From: Acidaminococcaceae bacterium
GTDB lineage: Bacteria > Bacillota > Negativicutes > Acidaminococcales > Acidaminococcaceae
Length of the DNA stretch: 9,871 bases
Assembly (NCBI GenBank): GCA_022653215.1
Contig: JALCSJ010000075.1
Coordinates: 1-9,871, forward strand
Direction of reading: 5' to 3'
The notes below the pieces were generated by a model that saw nothing but the letters and a program-made list of their open reading frames with translations, ran no database searches and was not told the origin of the DNA. Both the position numbers and the translations under genes were made by a program. Below are positions 6,417 through 9,871 of the stretch, piece after piece; position 1 is the stretch's first letter; the number at the start of each line of letters is the position of its first letter.

Positions 6417-7263
6417 ATTTCTGAAAGTCCTTAGGTGTTATAGTTTTACTTTGCCATTGAGTTGCTTCAGGTGTAGGCTGATAACGAATTTCCAGACTGA
6501 AGTTGCCGTCTTTGGGAAGATTGGCTACCAGTTCAGCTACCGTGCGAGTACCCTGTGGTTTGCTGCCGGTACGGAAAATACTGTTGTCGGGACCGGCATT
6601 TAGGTCTTTACTCATCGTCCAAAAATCATTGACAATAAATTTGCCAATATGCTCATTTAAAAGCTCCCTGATACGGTTATATCTTGTTAAAGAACTTTTG
6701 CCGATTTTTTTATTGCCCTGCACCGTGTCCTTATCCACATAATGATTAGTGTGACAAACCGTACCGTTTTCCTGGTAAGTTATGCTTCTCTTACCACCGG
6801 GCAAAACTTCAATAATGGCCAGACTGTCTTTATCCCCTACGATAAAATTTACCGGCTCCGACCAGATATTTTCTTTACTTTCCACTACTTCCAAAACTGT
6901 GGCATAATGGGTCAGCATATAGTCATTGGCTCTTTTGCCGTCCTGAGTGCGAAACTTGGGGTATAACGCTCTTTCCGCTTTAGGTATGGAACCTACTGTG
7001 GACATAGCTACAAAAAGCCCCTTTTCGTTAATTCCTCCTGCATCAAAGGTGTTTTTCTTGCCTGTAAGCAGTGCGTAATAACGATAACCTCCGGCCGGTG
7101 CAACCAATTCAACTTTTTGGTAAGTTGGTTTCCAGTCTCTGTTTTTCACCACAAGAGTACCGCCCCCTTCTACTCCTATACCTGTTGCTCCAAACAGAGT
7201 ACAGGCTAGAGCTGAGCCGGTAAAACTCAAGCTTAAAATTAATGAAAGTATCGTTTTCTTCAT
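6415..7263 (-). CDS. Secreted Ntn amide hydrolase (C45/acyltransferase or choloylglycine hydrolase-like)
   Basis: This 282-residue protein begins with a clear signal peptide (Lys2-Lys3, hydrophobic 5-16, then ALA at 18-20) followed directly by Cys21. Signal peptidase cleavage after Ala20 would leave Cys21 at the N-terminus, as the nucleophile of N-terminal-nucleophile hydrolases requires. Other family landmarks are KNRDW at 40-44 (Arg42, Asp43), AGGINEKGLFVA at 75-86, GDKDSLAIIEV at 143-153, HTNHY at 171-175 (candidate oxyanion Asn173) and SSLTRYNRIREL at 190-201 (candidate Arg194). Relatives hydrolyse penicillin V, bile-salt or other N-acyl amides; the substrate here is unknown. It should act in the periplasm or be surface exposed. 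Ribosome site AAGGTGAG (7275-7268) overlaps the ATPase stop, so it is the last gene of the importer operon. A lipoprotein reading of ALA-Cys is possible but the lipobox is poor. Confidence 0.85.
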   Translation of the reverse strand: MKKTILSLILSLSFTGSALACTLFGATGIGVEGGGTLVVKNRDWKPTYQKVELVAPAGGYRYYALLTGKKNTFDAGGINEKGLFVAMSTVGSIPKAERALYPKFRTQDGKRANDYMLTHYATVLEVVESKENIWSEPVNFIVGDKDSLAIIEVLPGGKRSITYQENGTVCHTNHYVDKDTVQGNKKIGKSSLTRYNRIRELLNEHIGKFIVNDFWTMSKDLNAGPDNSIFRTGSKPQGTRTVAELVANLPKDGNFSLEIRYQPTPEATQWQSKTITPKDFQK

Positions 7264-7274
7264 AATGTCTCACC

Positions 7275-8360
7275 TTATGCTTTTGCACTTTGCAGCACAT
7301 GCAAAGCTCTCTTATCCAAGGTTAAGAAAGCTGTTTCCCCTGCGGCAAAAACCTGCTTGCTGCCAGGATTGTATTCTTTAACCTGCAGTTTTGTCCCACC
7401 TACGTCTACCACATAGTCCTGGGATTCACCCATAAAAATACTGGAGGTAACTTTAGCTTCAACTTCCCCTGTTACACCTATTTGTACTGCTTCCGGTCTC
7501 AGAACTGCTTTGCAATTCTGTCCAACGGCCAGTTCTTTGTCATAGTCTGTGCTGAAATCCTTGCCGAAAATTTTCACGGTAATGGCCCCCTGCTTGGATT
7601 CTACCACTGTTGCAGGAACAATATTGGCAATACCGATAAAATCGGCCACAAATTCTGAAGCCGGTTTCATATAAATTTCATGGGGTGTGCCGATTTGTTC
7701 AATATTCCCTGCGTGCATGATAATAACCCGGTCTGAAAGGCTCATGGCTTCTGACTGGTCATGGGTTACATAAATGCTGGTAATGCCGACTTTGCGCTGA
7801 ATCTTATGAATTTCGTTACGCATGTAAACACGCAGCTTGGCATCCAGATTGGACAAGGGTTCATCAAAGAGCAAAACACCGGGCTCCATAACCAGGGCTC
7901 TTGCCAAGGCAACACGCTGCTGCTGGCCGCCGGAGAGCTGATTGGGAGCACGATTTTCCATGCCGGTCAATCCTACCAGTTCCAAAATAGCATTTACTTT
8001 GTTTTTTATTTCTTCTTTGGAAAACTTTTTAATTTTTAATCCGTAGGCTATATTATCATAAATATTTAAATGGGGAAATAACGCATAACTCTGGAACACC
8101 ATGGCCGTATCCCTTTTATCGGGAGTCAGGCTGTTAACCCTATCTTCACCTATGTAAATATCACCATGGGTCGGAATTTCAAACCCTGCCACCATACGTA
8201 GTATAGTGGTTTTACCGCAGCCGGATGGTCCTAAAAGAGTAACCAGTTCTCCCGGATTAATATCCAGAGAAACATGATTAACGGCAATTACCTGCTTGCC
8301 ATTTTGGCCCGGATAAATCTTGCTTAAATTTTTTATGGTAACTTTTTTTGCTTTTGTCAT
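7275..8360 (-). CDS. ABC importer ATPase, iron(III)/polyamine-type (FbpC/PotA-like) with TOBE domain
   Basis: This is the cytoplasmic ATP-hydrolysing subunit driving the permease encoded just upstream. Over 361 residues it shows Walker A GPSGCGKT at 44-51, Q-loop Gln90 in VFQSYALFPH, signature LSGGQQQRV at 142-150, Walker B VLLFDE at 162-167 with D-loop SNLDA, and switch His200 in YVTHDQSEA. The region after about 240 is the regulatory TOBE-type beta domain found in the MalK/PotA/FbpC group. Length is normal for that group. Start ATG at 8360 follows a GGGGGAG ribosome site; the gap to the permease gene is 11 bases. Sequence alone does not separate ferric iron, thiamine, 2-aminoethylphosphonate and polyamine subtypes; the fused permease favours the first three. 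Confidence 0.92.
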   Translation of the reverse strand: MTKAKKVTIKNLSKIYPGQNGKQVIAVNHVSLDINPGELVTLLGPSGCGKTTILRMVAGFEIPTHGDIYIGEDRVNSLTPDKRDTAMVFQSYALFPHLNIYDNIAYGLKIKKFSKEEIKNKVNAILELVGLTGMENRAPNQLSGGQQQRVALARALVMEPGVLLFDEPLSNLDAKLRVYMRNEIHKIQRKVGITSIYVTHDQSEAMSLSDRVIIMHAGNIEQIGTPHEIYMKPASEFVADFIGIANIVPATVVESKQGAITVKIFGKDFSTDYDKELAVGQNCKAVLRPEAVQIGVTGEVEAKVTSSIFMGESQDYVVDVGGTKLQVKEYNPGSKQVFAAGETAFLTLDKRALHVLQSAKA

Positions 8361-8371
8361 TGTTCTCCCCC

Positions 8372-9871
8372 TTAACCTTGCATGTCAGAAACTTTAACGC
8401 CGATTCTGCTCAGCAGCAGGGTCAAAATTCCTACTACAACGAGCACAATGGCAATAAGCACTGTGGAATAGGCCGCCGCCACACCCAGCCTACCTGCGTC
8501 TACATGGGACATAATAGCTACAGTAAGCAGATTAACGTTGGCTGAAACCAGGAAAATTACGGCACTGACTGCCGTCATACTTCTTACAAAGCTGTAAATC
8601 AAACCGCTGAAAAAGGCTGATTTAATCAGGGGAATGGTTACCGAATGAAAGACCTTAAAAGAATTGGCCCCCAGATCCTGGGCTGCTTCTTCAATGGCCG
8701 GATCGATCTGCTGCAAGGAAGCCACACCTGCTCTGATACCTACGGGCATACTTCTGAAAATAAAGGACAGCACTATAATAATACCTGTGCCGGTAAGAAC
8801 CAGAGGCGGTTCATTATAAGCCAAAACATAACCCATACCGATTACAGTACCGGGAATAGCCAAGGACAGCAAAGAAGTAAATTCTATAACCCCTCTGCCC
8901 ACGAATTTCTTGCGCACAATCAGGAAGGCTATAATCATACCCAGCACACCGGTAATAGGCATAGCAATCAGAGAGAGCTCCGTTGTGTCCATAATAGGCT
9001 TGACCCCCAATTCCCAGATATATTTATAATGTCTGAGGGTAAAGGTATAATCAATGCCCCAAAGATTTACGAAACTGCCCAGAGGAATCAAACCATATAG
9101 GACAATAATAAAAAGACTGATTAATAAGCAGGGAATACCGATAATAACTAAGCTAGCCTTATCATTAACCAATTCTCTTACTCGGGAAGGCTTGCCTGTT
9201 AAGGTAACATAAGATTTATTGCCTACCCAGTACTTCTGCAAAACAAACATTAAAATAGAAATGGTTAAAAGCACCGTAGCTAAGGCCGTCCCGCCTTTAA
9301 TATCATAATTACCCATGGCCTGCAAATAAACCTGAGCAGCCATAGTGTTAAAATTACCGCCGATAACCATAGGATTACCGAAATCTGCTACCGTCTGAAT
9401 AAAAACCAGCAGAAAACTGTTCGCTATACCGGGAGTAATCAAAGGCAGAAGCACAGTTCTAAAGGTCTGCCATCTGCTGGCTCCCAAATTCCGTGCTGCT
9501 TCTTCCAGAGAGGGATCTATCTGTCTGAGCAGTCCCGTAAGAACCAGATATGCTACCGGGAAAAAGGTTAAAATCTGCACAGTTGCCAGTCCCGCGAAAC
9601 CATAGACATTGGCATTTTTAATTCCCAGGATAACCTTGCTCACAAAACCCTGCTGACCAAAAAGCATAATAAAAGACATGGCCAAAGCAAAGGGCGGTGA
9701 AACAATAGGCAGAATGCTTACTATGTTAAATGCCTTCTTAAAAGGAATCTTTAAAAAAGCCTGTGCATAGGCGAAAAGGAATCCTATAGCCGTGGCAAAA
9801 AAGCTTACAAAGAGACCTAAGCCAATGGTATTGGCCAATACAGTGATATTTTCTGAATGACTTAAAGTTTC
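8372..9871 (-). CDS. Fused two-domain ABC permease, iron(III)-transport type; 5' end outside window
   Basis: This is the inner-membrane channel of a binding-protein-dependent importer, with two permease domains in one chain as in FbpB and ThiP. Numbered from the window edge (499 residues visible), two EAA loops that dock on the ATPase occur at 123-131 (EEAARNLGA) and 394-402 (EEAAQDLGA). ADFGNPMVIGG, a stretch common in iron-type permeases, lies between them around 162-172. About eleven hydrophobic segments are visible. A TTG at 9838 could be mistaken for a start, but the frame stays open to 9871 and reads ETLSHSENITVLANTIG, typical of the region after TM1. The gene is therefore cut by the window, with one helix and a few dozen residues probably missing. 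The substrate-binding protein gene is expected further upstream. Confidence 0.9.
   Translation of the reverse strand, partial: ETLSHSENITVLANTIGLGLFVSFFATAIGFLFAYAQAFLKIPFKKAFNIVSILPIVSPPFALAMSFIMLFGQQGFVSKVILGIKNANVYGFAGLATVQILTFFPVAYLVLTGLLRQIDPSLEEAARNLGASRWQTFRTVLLPLITPGIANSFLLVFIQTVADFGNPMVIGGNFNTMAAQVYLQAMGNYDIKGGTALATVLLTISILMFVLQKYWVGNKSYVTLTGKPSRVRELVNDKASLVIIGIPCLLISLFIIVLYGLIPLGSFVNLWGIDYTFTLRHYKYIWELGVKPIMDTTELSLIAMPITGVLGMIIAFLIVRKKFVGRGVIEFTSLLSLAIPGTVIGMGYVLAYNEPPLVLTGTGIIIVLSFIFRSMPVGIRAGVASLQQIDPAIEEAAQDLGANSFKVFHSVTIPLIKSAFFSGLIYSFVRSMTAVSAVIFLVSANVNLLTVAIMSHVDAGRLGVAAAYSTVLIAIVLVVVGILTLLLSRIGVKVSDMQG

Noticed and set aside
6503..6966. Two plus-strand open frames opposite the hydrolase
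   Set aside because: Antisense shadows with no ribosome site or family resemblance, while the minus-strand hydrolase shows a signal peptide and catalytic landmarks.
7203..7263. Hydrolase as a lipoprotein with Cys21 lipidated
   Set aside because: The residues before Cys are Ala-Leu-Ala, lacking the usual Leu at -3, whereas Ala-x-Ala is an ideal signal peptidase I site and Cys21 aligns with the Ntn nucleophile; kept as a minor alternative.
8645..9100. Plus-strand 151-codon open frame opposite the permease
   Set aside because: Antisense shadow of a well-supported gene; composition is rich in His, Gln and Asn with no ribosome site or recognisable domain.
9836..9838. TTG as start codon of the permease
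   Set aside because: The frame stays open to the window edge, the upstream residues fit the family, and no ribosome site precedes the TTG.
1..9871. CRISPR arrays, tRNA or rRNA genes, insertion sequences or prophage genes
   Set aside because: No regularly spaced repeats, tRNA-like cloverleaf, transposase or phage-type coding was seen; the window is fully accounted for by transport genes and short intergenic regions.

Overview
The window looks like a chromosomal piece of a diderm Firmicute, most likely a Negativicute. It is AT-rich, has strong Bacillus-like ribosome binding sites (AAGGAG) and uses a TTG start. It also encodes an RND pump with a periplasmic adaptor, which only makes sense with an outer membrane. 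This taxonomic reading is inference; there is no rRNA or marker gene to fix it.

Left part (1-5922): an intergenic region with two back-to-back promoters and three copies of a short palindrome (ATAGYATRCTAT-like). One promoter fires leftward into a gene just outside the window. The other fires rightward into an efflux operon: an RND inner-membrane pump (199-3321), its HlyD/AcrA-type adaptor (3305-4477, overlapping the pump gene by 17 bases) and a MATE-family exporter (4503-5855). The operon closes with a hairpin terminator at 5869-5922. No outer-membrane TolC-type gene is present, so that partner must be encoded elsewhere. The palindromes sit exactly where a repressor would block both promoters, so the gene off the left edge is probably the local regulator.

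Middle (5923-6416): a single small gene with its own promoter encodes a three-helix PQ-loop/SemiSWEET-like membrane protein (6039-6362). It converges with the minus-strand genes on a shared bidirectional terminator (6367-6416).

Right part (6415-9871, minus strand): a tightly packed operon read right to left. It encodes a fused two-domain ABC permease of the iron(III)/thiamine/2-aminoethylphosphonate type (8372 to beyond 9871, 5' end cut by the window), its ATPase with TOBE domain (7275-8360), and a secreted N-terminal-nucleophile amide hydrolase (6415-7263). Both gene junctions are 11 bases. The substrate-binding protein expected for this importer is not seen and probably lies to the right of the window.

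Nothing here is a clearly new system. The points most worth a second look are the triple-operator divergent promoter, the single-Asp proton-relay motif in the RND pump, and the secreted Ntn hydrolase riding in a metal/small-molecule importer operon.
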